From Confluentibacter flavum (lineage in GTDB: Bacteria; Bacteroidota; Bacteroidia; Flavobacteriales; Flavobacteriaceae): a stretch of 64,000 bases of DNA. This document shows, piece after piece, positions 8,820 to 18,728 of the stretch (position 1 is the first letter of the stretch; each line of letters begins with the position of its first letter). The stretch lies in NCBI RefSeq assembly GCF_002843175.1, contig NZ_PJEO01000054.1, positions 62,001 to 126,000 of the forward strand, given 5' to 3'. A program made the translations under genes and the position numbers. The notes beneath the pieces were generated by a model, which worked only from the letters and a program-made list of their open reading frames with translations, did no database searches and was not told the DNA's origin.

Positions 8820-10157
8820 GTGGCAAAACAAAGATTAGTCATATTAGGTGGAGGCGAAAGCGGAGTGGGAACAGCGCTTTTGGGAAAGGAAAAAGGCTTT
8901 GATGTTTTTGTTTCCGATAAAGGAAAAATTAAAGAAAAATATAAAGACGTTCTTATACATAATGAGATTGAATGGGAAGATGAAAAGCATTCTGAGAAAA
9001 AAATACTGAATGCCCACATGGTTATGAAAAGCCCAGGAATTCCTGATAAAGCACCTTTGGTAAAGACCATTCGTGAAAAAGGGATTTTAGTAGTTTCTGA
9101 AATTGAATTCGCTGCCCAATATACCAGTGCAACTATTATAGGTATCACGGGAAGCAATGGTAAAACAACCACAGCAACACTTGCGCACCATATTTTAAAA
9201 CAAAAATTGGAAGTAGGCTTGGCAGGCAATATTGGCGACAGCTTTGCAAAACAGATTCTGGAAAAGGATTACCCAAACTATGTGTTGGAAATTAGCAGTT
9301 TTCAATTAGATGATATTGTAGATTTTAAACCACACATAGCTGTAATAACCAACATAACACCAGATCATTTAGATAGATATGATTACAAGTTTGAAAATTA
9401 TATCGCTTCTAAATTTAGAATAACAATGAATCAAACCAAAGATGATTACTTGATTTATGATGCTGATGATGAAATAATAAACAATCACCTCAAGGAATAC
9501 CCAATTCAATCACAATTATTGCCTTTTTCATTAACAAAAACGATTGAAAATGGCGCGTATTTAAAAGATAATAACATAATAATAACAATAGACAATAACC
9601 AAATGATTATGCCAACAACAAATCTAGCATTAGAGGGTAAGCACAATATTAAAAACGCCATGGCCGCATCTACTGCAGCACATTTATTGAAAATAAGAAA
9701 ACAAACTATTAGAGAATGTTTGGAGAATTTTCAAGGTGTAGAGCATCGCTTGGAACATGTGTTAAAAATTAATAAAGTGCAATACATCAATGATTCTAAA
9801 GCTACCAATGTGAATTCAACTTACTATGCTTTGGAAAGCATGGATGCGCCTACGGTTTGGATTGTTGGAGGTGTTGATAAGGGTAATAATTATGAAGAAT
9901 TGTTTCCTTTTGTTAATGAAAAAGTAAAGGCCATTATTTGTTTGGGTGTTGATAACGAGAAACTTTTTAACACGTTTAGTAATATGGTTGATGTTATAAT
10001 TGAAACACAGTTTATGAGCGAAGCTGTAAAAATAGCATACAAAATAGCTGAGGCTGGAGATACCGTATTGCTATCGCCTGCTTGTGCGAGTTTCGATTTG
10101 TTTGAAAATTACGAAGATAGAGGACGTCAATTTAAAAACGCTGTTAGGAATTTATAA
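8820..10157 (+). CDS. murD: UDP-MurNAc-L-alanine:D-glutamate ligase MurD
   Basis: Adds D-Glu to UDP-MurNAc-L-Ala. The N-terminal Rossmann-like domain begins VILGGGESGVGTALL, the P-loop is ITGSNGKTTTA near residue 113, then EISSFQLDD and NITPDHLDRY in the central domain, and LSPACASFDLFENYEDRG in the C-terminal domain. 445 aa is normal. The start is GTG at 8820; the preceding 78 bp is mostly the hairpin repeat, so this gene is separated from mraY although still in the same transcription unit. Confidence 0.96.
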   Translation: MAKQRLVILGGGESGVGTALLGKEKGFDVFVSDKGKIKEKYKDVLIHNEIEWEDEKHSEKKILNAHMVMKSPGIPDKAPLVKTIREKGILVVSEIEFAAQYTSATIIGITGSNGKTTTATLAHHILKQKLEVGLAGNIGDSFAKQILEKDYPNYVLEISSFQLDDIVDFKPHIAVITNITPDHLDRYDYKFENYIASKFRITMNQTKDDYLIYDADDEIINNHLKEYPIQSQLLPFSLTKTIENGAYLKDNNIIITIDNNQMIMPTTNLALEGKHNIKNAMAASTAAHLLKIRKQTIRECLENFQGVEHRLEHVLKINKVQYINDSKATNVNSTYYALESMDAPTVWIVGGVDKGNNYEELFPFVNEKVKAIICLGVDNEKLFNTFSNMVDVIIETQFMSEAVKIAYKIAEAGDTVLLSPACASFDLFENYEDRGRQFKNAVRNL

Positions 10158-10271
10158 TCCCATCTTAATCTTCCCGAAGGGAAGAAACTGATGTGGATAA
10201 GAAAAAAGAAAATTTTAATTAAAACTAAATAATTTCTTCCCTTAGGGAAGATGTCCGAAAGGAGAGATGGG
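10158..10271. repeat. MITE-like inverted repeat between murD and ftsW
   Basis: The two ends are inverted copies of one another (TCCCATCTT... and ...GAGATGGGAT), and each half holds its own hairpin: CTTCCCGAAGGGAAG at 10170-10184 and CTTCCCTTAGGGAAG at 10236-10250. No coding capacity. A related unit occurs at 24875-24944. The right end runs straight into the ftsW start codon. Confidence 0.7.
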
Positions 10272-11465
10272 ATGAAAGCACTATTTGAAAATATAAAAGG
10301 AGACAGGCTTATTTGGGCCATCGTTGCGTTGTTGGCAATTTTGTCCTTTTTACCTGTATACAGTGCTTCAAGTGACTTGGCTTACGATAGAGGGGAAGGC
10401 AATACGTTTGTCTTTTTTGTAAAACATTTTATGCATCTTTTTTTAGGATTCGGGATTATGTATGGCGTTCATAAAATTCCCTATCGATATTTTAGAGGCT
10501 TATCTTTGGTTATGATGCCCGTTGTATTGGTTTTACTGGTTATAACGATGATGCAAGGCACGGTTATGGGTGGCGCGAGTGCGAGTAGATGGATTCAAAT
10601 ACCAATTGTGGGTATGTCGTTTCAAACATCCACTTTTGCATTGGTGGTGCTTATGGTGTATGTAGCCCGTTATATGTCGAAAATAAAAGACAAGGAAATA
10701 ACTTTTAAGTCAACGATCATCCCACTTTGGGCTCCAGTTTTTTTAGTGTTAGCATTCATATTGCCATCTAACTTTTCTACGGCAGCCATTATATTTTTAA
10801 TGGTATCAATCCTAGTGTTTATTGGAGGCTACCCCATGCGTTATTTAGGAATTATTATAGGCTGTGGAATGATTGCTTTAGTAGTCTTTATTATGACAGC
10901 TAAATTAACAACAGGACCACTAAATGTAAAAGTAACTACTTGGGAAAATAGGATTTTAAATTATGCCAATGATGAAGATACTGAAGCCGACTATCAAATT
11001 GAAAAAGCAAAAATTGCCATTGCTTCAGGAGGTATTCAAGGGTTGGGTCCTGGGAAAAGTATTCAGAAGAATTTTTTGCCACAATCGTCGTCCGATTTCA
11101 TATTCGCCATCATTATTGAAGAATATGGATTGATCGGGGGTGTTGGTTTAGTGGTGTTATATCTGTGGTTATTGTTCAGAATAGTTATTGTGGCACAAAA
11201 ATCCGATACGGTATTTGGCAAACTTTTGGTTTTAGGGGTTGGCTTGCCCATTATTTTTCAAGCATTAATAAATATGGGAGTTGCGGTGGAATTATTTCCA
11301 GTAACGGGACAAACGCTTCCATTAATTAGTAGTGGAGGAACATCAATTTGGATGACTTGTTTGGCAATAGGTATTATTTTGAGTGTAAGTGCCAAACGAG
11401 AAGAAATTAAGGAACAAGAATATATGGAAGAAAATCCGTTGGAAATTCTATCAGAAACAATTTAA
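10272..11465 (+). CDS. ftsW: Lipid II polymerase FtsW (SEDS family)
   Basis: Polytopic SEDS glycosyltransferase of the divisome, partner of FtsI. Hydrophobic segments occupy most of the 397 aa; the large periplasmic loop holds the conserved ASRWIQIPIVGMSFQTS and the later GGIQGLGPGKSIQKNFLPQSSSDFIFA stretch, with GQTLPLISSGGTS near the end. I place the start at the ATG at 10272 (MKALFENIKGD). The in-frame ATG at 10251 lies in the repeat and would add seven repeat-encoded residues. GGAGAG just upstream of 10272 comes from the repeat and may act as a ribosome-binding site. Confidence 0.95.
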   Translation: MKALFENIKGDRLIWAIVALLAILSFLPVYSASSDLAYDRGEGNTFVFFVKHFMHLFLGFGIMYGVHKIPYRYFRGLSLVMMPVVLVLLVITMMQGTVMGGASASRWIQIPIVGMSFQTSTFALVVLMVYVARYMSKIKDKEITFKSTIIPLWAPVFLVLAFILPSNFSTAAIIFLMVSILVFIGGYPMRYLGIIIGCGMIALVVFIMTAKLTTGPLNVKVTTWENRILNYANDEDTEADYQIEKAKIAIASGGIQGLGPGKSIQKNFLPQSSSDFIFAIIIEEYGLIGGVGLVVLYLWLLFRIVIVAQKSDTVFGKLLVLGVGLPIIFQALINMGVAVELFPVTGQTLPLISSGGTSIWMTCLAIGIILSVSAKREEIKEQEYMEENPLEILSETI

Positions 11466-11474
11466 ATAGAATAA

Positions 11475-12578
11475 ATGGCAAAAAATAAAGCATATAAAAT
11501 TATTCTTTCAGGAGGAGGAACTGGTGGGCATATTTATCCAGCCATTGCCATAGCAAACGAATTAAAATCGCGTTTTCCTGATGCGGAATTTTTATTTGTT
11601 GGCGCAAAAGATAGAATGGAAATGGAAAAAGTGCCACAAGCGGGTTATGATATTAAAGGGTTGTGGATATCGGGTATTCAACGTAAGCTAACCACTAAAA
11701 ACCTCATGTTTCCTTTTAAATTGATTAGTAGTTTGTTAAAAGCCAGAAGTATTATTAATGAATTTAATCCAGATGTGGTTATTGGAACAGGTGGTTTTGC
11801 TAGTGGCCCATTATTAAATGTTGCAGCTTCCAAAAAAATTCCAACACTTATTCAGGAGCAAAATTCATATCCAGGAATAACCAATAAAATATTAGGAAAA
11901 AAAGTAAATAAAATTTGTGTGGCTTATGATGGATTGGAACGTTTTTTTCCGAAAGATAAAATCATAAAAACGGGGAATCCTTTACGAAAAGGATTGTTGG
12001 ATATTGATACAAAAACAGTGGAAGCTAAAAATTTTTTCAATTTAAAGCATGGTAAATATACCCTTTTGGTTCTCGGCGGGAGTTTAGGTGCCAGACGAAT
12101 CAATCAATTGATAGAAAGTAAATTGGATTTTTTAAGCACACAAAATGTTCAGGTTATTTGGCAATGCGGTAAGCTGTATTATCAACAATATAAAATTTAC
12201 AGCCATACCAAGGATGTTCAGGTATATGAATTTTTAAATAATATGGATTTTGCGTATGCGGCGGCAGATATCGTGATTTCTAGAGCTGGCGCTATTTCGG
12301 TTTCAGAATTATGTGTGGTTGGTAAGCCGGTTATATTCATACCATCACCTAATGTGGCTGAAGACCATCAAACAAAAAATGCCATGGCCATTGTAGATAA
12401 AAATGCAGCCCTAATCATTAAAGAAGAAGATTTAGATGCCGATTTTGAGAATAAATTTTCTCAGCTTATAGCGTCTGCAGAGAAGCAAAAGCAATTGGGG
12501 GGCAATATAAAAAAGTTAGCATTGGTAAATTCAACAAATGAAATTGTAGATGAAGTTGTAAAACTTCTAAGGAAATAA
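11475..12578 (+). CDS. murG: UDP-GlcNAc:lipid I N-acetylglucosaminyltransferase MurG
   Basis: GT28 enzyme that converts lipid I to lipid II on the inner face of the membrane. [11 protein letters not shown] (residues ~14-24) is the N-terminal glycine-rich loop, GTGGFASGP and QEQNSYPG follow, and the C-terminal domain has [12 protein letters not shown] and [12 protein letters not shown]. 367 aa is normal. Starts 9 bp after ftsW. Confidence 0.96.
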   Translation: MAKNKAYKIILSGGGTGGHIYPAIAIANELKSRFPDAEFLFVGAKDRMEMEKVPQAGYDIKGLWISGIQRKLTTKNLMFPFKLISSLLKARSIINEFNPDVVIGTGGFASGPLLNVAASKKIPTLIQEQNSYPGITNKILGKKVNKICVAYDGLERFFPKDKIIKTGNPLRKGLLDIDTKTVEAKNFFNLKHGKYTLLVLGGSLGARRINQLIESKLDFLSTQNVQVIWQCGKLYYQQYKIYSHTKDVQVYEFLNNMDFAYAAADIVISRAGAISVSELCVVGKPVIFIPSPNVAEDHQTKNAMAIVDKNAALIIKEEDLDADFENKFSQLIASAEKQKQLGGNIKKLALVNSTNEIVDEVVKLLRK

Positions 12579-12600
12579 ATAATATAAATTAAACCTATTT

Positions 12601-12671
12601 GTGAATTCCTGCATAGGCAGGAATTCACAAAAGAAATAATAATATAATCAGATTCCTGCCTACGCAGGAAT
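12601..12671. repeat. Pair of ATTCCTGC hairpins between murG and murC
   Basis: First hairpin: 12-bp perfect arms 12601-12612 and 12617-12628 around a 4-nt loop. Second hairpin: arms ATTCCTGC (12652-12659) and GCAGGAAT (12664-12671) around a 4-nt loop. The second ends 6 bp before the murC ATG, so it would lie in the ribosome-binding region of the message. Confidence 0.75.
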
Positions 12672-12677
12672 GACAAC

Positions 12678-14030
12678 ATGAACTTAAATAATATACATAG
12701 CATTTATTTTATCGGCATCGGCGGCATAGGTATGAGTGCGCTTGCTAGATATTTTAAAGCAAATAAAAAACAAGTAGCAGGTTATGACAAAACACCAACT
12801 GATATTACAAGTGATTTAACCGATTTAGGTATCCAAATTCATTTTGAAGACGCCGTTGAACTTATTGAGCCATCATTTTTAAATCCTAATACAACTTTAG
12901 TAGTTTACACGCCAGCAATTCCTAAAAACCATTCAGAATTACAATATTTTATAAACAACGGATTTAATGTTTTAAAACGCTCCCAAATTTTAGGGTTAAT
13001 AACCGAAAACACGTTTTGTTTAGCAGTTGCTGGTACACATGGAAAAACCACTACAACAAGTATTTTGGGTCATTTAATGAAAGAATGTAATGTGCCACTA
13101 ACGGCTTTTTTAGGAGGCATCAGTGAAAATTATAATTCCAATTTAATTCTTAACGGAACAGAGGTTTCGGTTGTTGAAGCAGATGAATTCGATCGTTCGT
13201 TTTTAACTTTATCGCCCAACATGGCTTGTATCACATCCATGGATGCCGATCATTTGGATATTTATGGAAATGCTGATGCCTTAAAAGAATCGTTCGTTGC
13301 TTTTTCAAAACGAGTTAAGAAAGATGGAAAATTATTTGTTAAAAACGGATTGCCCATAAAAGGAATTACCTATGGTATTGAAGATGATTCAGATTATACC
13401 ATTCAAAATATTAAAATAGAAAATGGCACGTATGTTTTTGATGTTAAAACGCCAAAAGCGGTGTTAGAAAATTTAAAATTTAACCTGCCTGGTAGACATA
13501 ATTTGTCGAATGCATTAATAGCCTTGGCGATGTCTGTAGAATATGGTTGCCCGCACCAACAGCTCGCCAAAGCTTTAGCATCTTACAAAGGGGTTAAAAG
13601 ACGATTTACATATCAAATAAAAACAGAAAATCTGGTTTATATTGATGACTATGCGCATCATCCAGAAGAAATTAATGCCGTACACCAAGCGGTTAGGGAA
13701 ATGTATCCCAATAAAAGGGTTTTAGCCATTTTTCAACCACATTTATTTAGTAGAACACGAGATTTTATTGACGAGTTTGCCAAAAGCCTATCTCAGTTTG
13801 ATGATATATTATTATTGGATATTTATCCTGCAAGGGAACTTCCCATAGAAGGTGTTACATCAACGTGGTTATTGGATAAAATTGAAAATAAAAATAAGCA
13901 ATTGGTCAGTAAAGCTGAACTAATTTCTAAAATACAAGAAAGTCATGCCCAAGTCATTTTAACCATTGGGGCAGGTGATATAGGTGAAGAAGTAAAACAA
14001 ATTAAAAAAGAATTAAGCATTGCGAGTTAA
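12678..14030 (+). CDS. murC: UDP-MurNAc:L-alanine ligase MurC
   Basis: First Mur ligase of the stem peptide. The N-terminal UDP-binding loop is FIGIGGIGMSALA, the P-loop AGTHGKTTTTS lies near residue 117, followed by EADEFDRSFL, DADHLDIYG and the C-terminal DDYAHHPEEI and RTRDF. 450 aa is normal. The end overlaps ftsQ by 11 bp. The order murG-murC-ftsQ matches other Bacteroidota dcw clusters. Confidence 0.96.
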   Translation: MNLNNIHSIYFIGIGGIGMSALARYFKANKKQVAGYDKTPTDITSDLTDLGIQIHFEDAVELIEPSFLNPNTTLVVYTPAIPKNHSELQYFINNGFNVLKRSQILGLITENTFCLAVAGTHGKTTTTSILGHLMKECNVPLTAFLGGISENYNSNLILNGTEVSVVEADEFDRSFLTLSPNMACITSMDADHLDIYGNADALKESFVAFSKRVKKDGKLFVKNGLPIKGITYGIEDDSDYTIQNIKIENGTYVFDVKTPKAVLENLKFNLPGRHNLSNALIALAMSVEYGCPHQQLAKALASYKGVKRRFTYQIKTENLVYIDDYAHHPEEINAVHQAVREMYPNKRVLAIFQPHLFSRTRDFIDEFAKSLSQFDDILLLDIYPARELPIEGVTSTWLLDKIENKNKQLVSKAELISKIQESHAQVILTIGAGDIGEEVKQIKKELSIAS

Positions 14031-14739
14031 TTGGAATTACATAAAAATGATAGTGCTGCTAGGTTTAGTGGTTTTCTTGTATGCCTTTGCATCGAGTAGA
14101 AATTCCATTAGAAAAGTGTCTCAACCCAACATACAATTTGTTGGGGATAACAATCTTTTTATCACCTACGAAACTGTTAGTAAATTGTTAATACAAAATT
14201 ACGGGGATGTAAAAAATATGCCTAAAGAAACTTTAGATTTGAATGTATTAGAGCGCGCCCTGAATTCTAACCCAATGATTAAATCGGCTGAAGTGTATGT
14301 TACTGTAAATGGCACACTTACCGCTGAAATCGAACAAAAAAGACCAATTGCTAGAGTGTGTACAAATGCGTCGTATTATATTGATGACGAAGGTTTTTAT
14401 ATGCCATTGTCATCAAATTATTCGTCCAGAGTGCCACTTGTTACGGGATATGTTGAAAAAAATAATTTAAAAAATGTATTTACTGTAGCAAGTAAAATTG
14501 AAAGTGATGAGTTTTTAAAAAAGAATGTTGTTGAAATCCATCAGGATAAGGATGAAGTAATTTACTTGAAACTTAGACAATGTCGTTTTTTAGTTCAATT
14601 GGGAAGCGTTAATTTTTTGGATAAAAAAATAAATAATCTAAAAGCGTTTTATCAAAAGAGTTTAAAAGAAAAAACACTTGATGGTTACAGTAAAGTTAAT
14701 TTACAATTTGATAATCAGGTAGTATGTACCAAAACGTAA
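14020..14739 (+). CDS. ftsQ: Cell-division protein FtsQ
   Basis: A 239-aa bitopic division protein in the murC-ftsQ-ftsA position. One signal anchor (residues ~9-25, KMIVLLGLVVFLYAFAS) is followed by a POTRA-like beta domain (LNVLERALNSNPMIKSAEVYVTVNG, TAEIEQKRPIARV) that in FtsQ/DivIB contacts FtsL/FtsB. The start is TTG at 14020, which gives a basic residue and aromatic lead into the anchor; an alternative ATG at 14047 would cut into the membrane segment. Confidence 0.9.
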   Translation: MRVNWNYIKMIVLLGLVVFLYAFASSRNSIRKVSQPNIQFVGDNNLFITYETVSKLLIQNYGDVKNMPKETLDLNVLERALNSNPMIKSAEVYVTVNGTLTAEIEQKRPIARVCTNASYYIDDEGFYMPLSSNYSSRVPLVTGYVEKNNLKNVFTVASKIESDEFLKKNVVEIHQDKDEVIYLKLRQCRFLVQLGSVNFLDKKINNLKAFYQKSLKEKTLDGYSKVNLQFDNQVVCTKT

Positions 14740-14742
14740 ACT

Positions 14743-16056
14743 ATGGAGCATAATGTAGCAGTAGGATTAGACATAGGTACCACAAAAATTGTGGCTATGA
14801 TTGGTCGTAAAAATGAATACGGCAAGCTTGAAATTTTAGGTATAGGCAAATCTAAAAGTTTGGGTGTGCACCGTGGCGTGGTAAATAATATTACACAAAC
14901 CATTCAATCTATACAACAAGCTATTCAAGAGGCAGAGGCTGCAGCCGATAGGAAAATTGAAGGTGTTACCGTGGGTATTGCGGGTCAGCACATACGTAGT
15001 TTACAACATAGTGATTATATAACAAGACCTAATTCAGATCTGGTTATTGATGAAGAAGATATAGACCGACTTATCAATCAGGTGCATAAATTAGTGATGT
15101 TGCCAGGGGAAGAGATAATTCATGTATTGCCACAGGAATATAAAGTAGATGGACAGGCTGAAATTAAAGAACCCATCGGCATGTATGGTGGTAGGTTGGA
15201 AGCTAATTTTCATGTGGTCGTTGGGCAAGTTTCCTCTATAAGAAACATTGGTCGTTGTGTACAAAGTTCTGGATTAAATTTAGAAGGCATTACGCTAGAA
15301 CCATTGGCATCAGCAAATGCAGTGTTAAGTCAAGAGGAAAAAGAAGCTGGTGTTGCATTAATAGATATAGGAGGTGGAACCACTGATTTAGCCATTTTTA
15401 GAGATGGCATCATTCGCCATACTGCAGTCATTCCTTTTGGGGGAAATGTCATAACAGAAGACATCAAAGAAGGGTGTTCCATTATAGAAAAGCAAGCCGA
15501 ACTCTTAAAAATAAAATTTGGTTCTGCTTGGCCAGGGGAAAACAAAGAAAACGAGATTGTTTCCATTCCAGGGCTAAGAGGAAGAGAGCCTAAAGAAATC
15601 ACATTAAAAAATCTGTCCAAAATAATTCATGCACGTGTTGTAGAAATTGTAGAACAAGTGTATGTAGAGATTAAAAATTATGGACATGAAGAACAAAAGA
15701 AAAAACTAATAGCTGGTATTGTTTTAACAGGTGGAGGTGCTCAATTAAAGCATCTTAAACAATTGGTAGAATATATTACAGGCATGGATACCAGAATAGG
15801 ATTTCCTAACGAGCATTTAGCAGGTGATAGTGATGAAGAAATAACAAGTCCCTTATATGCAACGGCTGTTGGTTTGGTTTTAGATGGCATCAAACGCAAT
15901 GAACGTAAAAAAATAGAACAAAAAGAAAAATTGTCACCTAAAACTGAAGAGGAAAAACAGGAAGAGAAACCTGTTGAAAAACCACCAAAAGAACGACGTT
16001 CGTTTCTAGATAAGTTAACCGAAAGGGTTAAGGATTTTTTAGATAACGCAGAATAG
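14743..16056 (+). CDS. ftsA: Cell-division protein FtsA
   Basis: Actin-fold membrane tether for FtsZ. Phosphate loops are VGLDIGTTKIVAMIG (residues ~7-21) and LIDIGGGTTDLAIF, with the SHS2 (1C) domain between and VLTGGGAQLKHL late. The C-terminus ends in an amphipathic helix (RRSFLDKLTERVKDFLDN), the usual membrane-targeting sequence, preceded by a Glu/Lys/Pro linker. 437 aa. Starts 3 bp after ftsQ. Confidence 0.96.
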   Translation: MEHNVAVGLDIGTTKIVAMIGRKNEYGKLEILGIGKSKSLGVHRGVVNNITQTIQSIQQAIQEAEAAADRKIEGVTVGIAGQHIRSLQHSDYITRPNSDLVIDEEDIDRLINQVHKLVMLPGEEIIHVLPQEYKVDGQAEIKEPIGMYGGRLEANFHVVVGQVSSIRNIGRCVQSSGLNLEGITLEPLASANAVLSQEEKEAGVALIDIGGGTTDLAIFRDGIIRHTAVIPFGGNVITEDIKEGCSIIEKQAELLKIKFGSAWPGENKENEIVSIPGLRGREPKEITLKNLSKIIHARVVEIVEQVYVEIKNYGHEEQKKKLIAGIVLTGGGAQLKHLKQLVEYITGMDTRIGFPNEHLAGDSDEEITSPLYATAVGLVLDGIKRNERKKIEQKEKLSPKTEEEKQEEKPVEKPPKERRSFLDKLTERVKDFLDNAE

Positions 16057-16111
16057 TACAAATCCATAGAATTAAGAGTATAAAGTATCAAACCCCAGTA
16101 AAACAGAATTT

Positions 16112-18070
16112 ATGAGCAGCAAAAAAGAATTCGAAAGTATCGCATTTGATTTACCAAAAAATCAATCAAATGTCATTAAAGTTATTGGTGTTGGCGGTGG
16201 TGGTAGCAATGCTATCAATCACATGTTCCAGCAAGGCATTAAAGGCGTAGACTTTTACATTTGTAATACAGATGCACAAGCGCTTCAAAACAGTGGTGTA
16301 CCAAATAAAATCCAATTAGGTCTTAATTTGACCGAAGGATTGGGAGCGGGAGCAAATCCACATATAGGGGAGCAGTCTGCTGTTGAAAGTTATGAAGACA
16401 TTTCCAATATGTTGGATTCAAACACGAAAATGGTATTTATCACTGCAGGAATGGGCGGTGGTACAGGTACTGGTGCGGCACCTATTATTGCTAAAATGGC
16501 TAAGGATTTAGATATTTTAACAGTAGGGATCGTCACCATGCCTTTTCAATTTGAGGGTAAAATGCGTATTGAGCAATCTCAAATAGGTATTGAAAAATTA
16601 AGAAGCGTTGTAGATTCTTTAATTGTGATTAATAACAACAAACTGCGTGAAGTGTATGGGAATTTAGGCTTTAAGGCTGGTTTCTCTAAGGCAGATGAAG
16701 TGCTATCTACTGCTGCTCGTGGTATAGCTGAAGTTATTACGCATCATTACACGCAAAATATCGATTTACGTGATGCTAAAACAGTATTAAGCAATAGTGG
16801 TACAGCTATTATGGGGTCTGCATTAGCATCGGGTCAAAACCGTGCACAAGACGCTATTAGAAAAGCACTTGATTCACCGTTATTAAATGATAACAAAATT
16901 ACTGGAGCCAAAAACGTATTGCTGCTTATTGTTTCTGGTACACATGAAATAACCATTGATGAAATTGGCGAAATAAACGACCATATTCAAAATGAAGCAG
17001 GTCATGGGGCTAATATTATTATGGGAGTTGGTGAAGACGAAGCGCTAGAAGAATCCATTGCGGTAACTATTATTGCCACGGGATTTAATGTAGAGCAACA
17101 AGATGAAATTTCTAATAGTGAAACAAAGAAAGTGATCCATTCTTTAGTGGATGAAAGGGAATTAAGCCCAAAGGGAAAAGAGCCTGTCATTATCGCACCA
17201 GTTATAGAACTTGAAACAAAAAAAGAAACACCTGTTGTTCGTCATACTTTAGATATTGAAGTTGACGAAGAGTTGGTTCAACCTGATACTAAAAAACAAG
17301 AGCCTAAACAAAAACAAGAGTATTTTTTAAAGGATATCAATTTGGTTCCAACCACTGATATCATAAAAAACATTAAAGTTGTTTATGAAGAAGTAAAGGC
17401 CAATATTAAAGAAGACGATGACTTCATTATCAAACCGGTCACTAAAATGTCAAATAAAGTTAAAGACGTTGAGGTGGAGGAAGAACAACAAATTACGTTA
17501 ACGTTTGATTTACCTCTTACTAACTCTAATGCGGAGGAAGATGATGATGATATGATGACGTATGAAGCTAACGAGGATGTTAAAAAAATGCCCGTAAATG
17601 ATTATGTAGAACTTATCACGGTAACCGAATCTAATGAAGCAGGTGACATTCGCTATACCTTGGAAGATTGTATAGAAGTAGAATCATCTATGAATAAAAA
17701 GCAAGTATCCATTAAAGATATCGCTGAAGATGAAGATTATAACGTGGTTTTTGAAAAGAAAATTATAGCAAAAGAAGTTACTGAAAACACTTGTGAAGAG
17801 ATAGACCCTATGAATAGTCCTATTTCAGATATGCTTAAAGAACGCGCCCAAGAACGACGACGTAAAATGAAAGACTTTAATTATAAATTCAATAGTTCAA
17901 AAATTGATGATATTGAAAAAGTACCCGCTTATAAACGTCAAGGCGTAAATCTTGAAGATGCAAAACATTCATCAGAAACTGATATGTCTAGAACCAGTAT
18001 TGGTGTAGATGATAATGACGATATTCAATTAAGAACAAACAATTCTTATTTACACGATAACGTAGATTAA
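16112..18070 (+). CDS. ftsZ: Cell-division GTPase FtsZ with long C-terminal extension
   Basis: Tubulin-like GTPase that forms the Z ring. The N-terminal GTP-binding core holds GVGGGGSNAINHM, the signature GMGGGTGTGAAP and the T7-type NLTEGLGAG. The core ends near residue 330 and is followed by about 320 residues of acidic, low-complexity linker, so the 652-aa protein is much longer than the ~380-400 of model FtsZ proteins. A C-terminal-peptide-like motif (KVPAYKRQGVNLED) lies about 45 residues before the end instead of at the very end. Long linkers are usual for flavobacterial FtsZ as I recall. A strong terminator follows. Confidence 0.95.
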   Translation: MSSKKEFESIAFDLPKNQSNVIKVIGVGGGGSNAINHMFQQGIKGVDFYICNTDAQALQNSGVPNKIQLGLNLTEGLGAGANPHIGEQSAVESYEDISNMLDSNTKMVFITAGMGGGTGTGAAPIIAKMAKDLDILTVGIVTMPFQFEGKMRIEQSQIGIEKLRSVVDSLIVINNNKLREVYGNLGFKAGFSKADEVLSTAARGIAEVITHHYTQNIDLRDAKTVLSNSGTAIMGSALASGQNRAQDAIRKALDSPLLNDNKITGAKNVLLLIVSGTHEITIDEIGEINDHIQNEAGHGANIIMGVGEDEALEESIAVTIIATGFNVEQQDEISNSETKKVIHSLVDERELSPKGKEPVIIAPVIELETKKETPVVRHTLDIEVDEELVQPDTKKQEPKQKQEYFLKDINLVPTTDIIKNIKVVYEEVKANIKEDDDFIIKPVTKMSNKVKDVEVEEEQQITLTFDLPLTNSNAEEDDDDMMTYEANEDVKKMPVNDYVELITVTESNEAGDIRYTLEDCIEVESSMNKKQVSIKDIAEDEDYNVVFEKKIIAKEVTENTCEEIDPMNSPISDMLKERAQERRRKMKDFNYKFNSSKIDDIEKVPAYKRQGVNLEDAKHSSETDMSRTSIGVDDNDDIQLRTNNSYLHDNVD

Positions 18071-18098
18071 AATATATGCTAACCTAACTTAGTTATGA

Positions 18099-18132
18099 AC
18101 CCGAAAAGAACCTCTCAGCTTTTCGGGTTTTT
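18099..18132 (+). terminator. Terminator of the dcw operon
   Basis: 10-bp perfect stem (18099-18108 with 18119-18128), 10-nt loop, then a run of Ts. It begins 28 bp after the ftsZ stop. Confidence 0.85.
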
Positions 18133-18133
18133 T

Positions 18134-18204
18134 ATTCCCGTGAAGGCGGGAATCTCAATAATATTAATCAACAGCAATTTTGTCATTCCCTCGAAGGAGG
18201 GAAT
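18134..18204. repeat. Two ATTCCC-type hairpin repeats before yqeY
   Basis: Hairpin 1 has arms ATTCCCG and CGGGAAT (18134-18140, 18147-18153). Hairpin 2 has arms ATTCCCTC and GAGGGAAT (18185-18192, 18197-18204), preceded by TGTC. Same family as the repeats at 8748, 12601 and 18729. Confidence 0.75.
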
Positions 18205-18268
18205 CTCTTATCAGCTACATTTTTATTATTTATTTGTTTTATCTTCGCATTCTTAATATGATTTAACT

Positions 18269-18718
18269 ATGAGTTTACAAGAAGGTATCATGTCGGCATT
18301 AAAAGACGCCATGAAAGCAAAGGATCAAACCGCTTTAACAGCATTAAGAGCTGTAAAATCGGCTATTTTATTAGCACAAACAGAAAGCGGAGCAAAAGAA
18401 GAGCTAACAGAAGATCAAGAACTTAAAATACTTCAAAAACAAGTTAAGCAACGTAAAGACAGTGCGGCCATTTATTTGGCGCAAGGACGTGAGGATTTGG
18501 CAGCACCTGAATTGGCAGAAGCTGATATTATCAGTAAATTTTTGCCAGTAGCATTAAGCGATGAAGATGTTGAAAAAGTTGTTGTAAACATTATAAACCA
18601 AGTCGGCGCTCAAGGCATGAAAGACATGGGGAAAGTTATGGGACTTGTAAGTAAAGAATTGGCTGGCCAAGCAGATGGAAAAACTATTTCCAATATTGTA
18701 AAAGCCAAGCTGTCTTAA
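18269..18718 (+). CDS. GatB/YqeY-domain protein
   Basis: 149-aa alpha-helical protein of the YqeY family, related to the tail domain of GatB (tRNA amidotransferase subunit B). Family signatures seen are ALKDAMKAKDQTALTALRAVKSAI near the N-terminus, the central QVKQRKDSAAIYLAQGREDLA, and the C-terminal MGKVMGLVSKELAGQADGKTISNIVK. The stand-alone protein's role is not well defined; tRNA binding is presumed from the GatB homology. It commonly follows ftsZ in flavobacteria, as here, but has its own unit behind the ftsZ terminator. Confidence 0.9.
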   Translation: MSLQEGIMSALKDAMKAKDQTALTALRAVKSAILLAQTESGAKEELTEDQELKILQKQVKQRKDSAAIYLAQGREDLAAPELAEADIISKFLPVALSDEDVEKVVVNIINQVGAQGMKDMGKVMGLVSKELAGQADGKTISNIVKAKLS

Positions 18719-18728
18719 AAATAAAAAG

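Noticed and set aside
12601-12671. Transcription terminator after murG
   Set aside because: The hairpins lack a T run and belong to the dispersed repeat family; murC follows within 7 bp, so read-through is expected.
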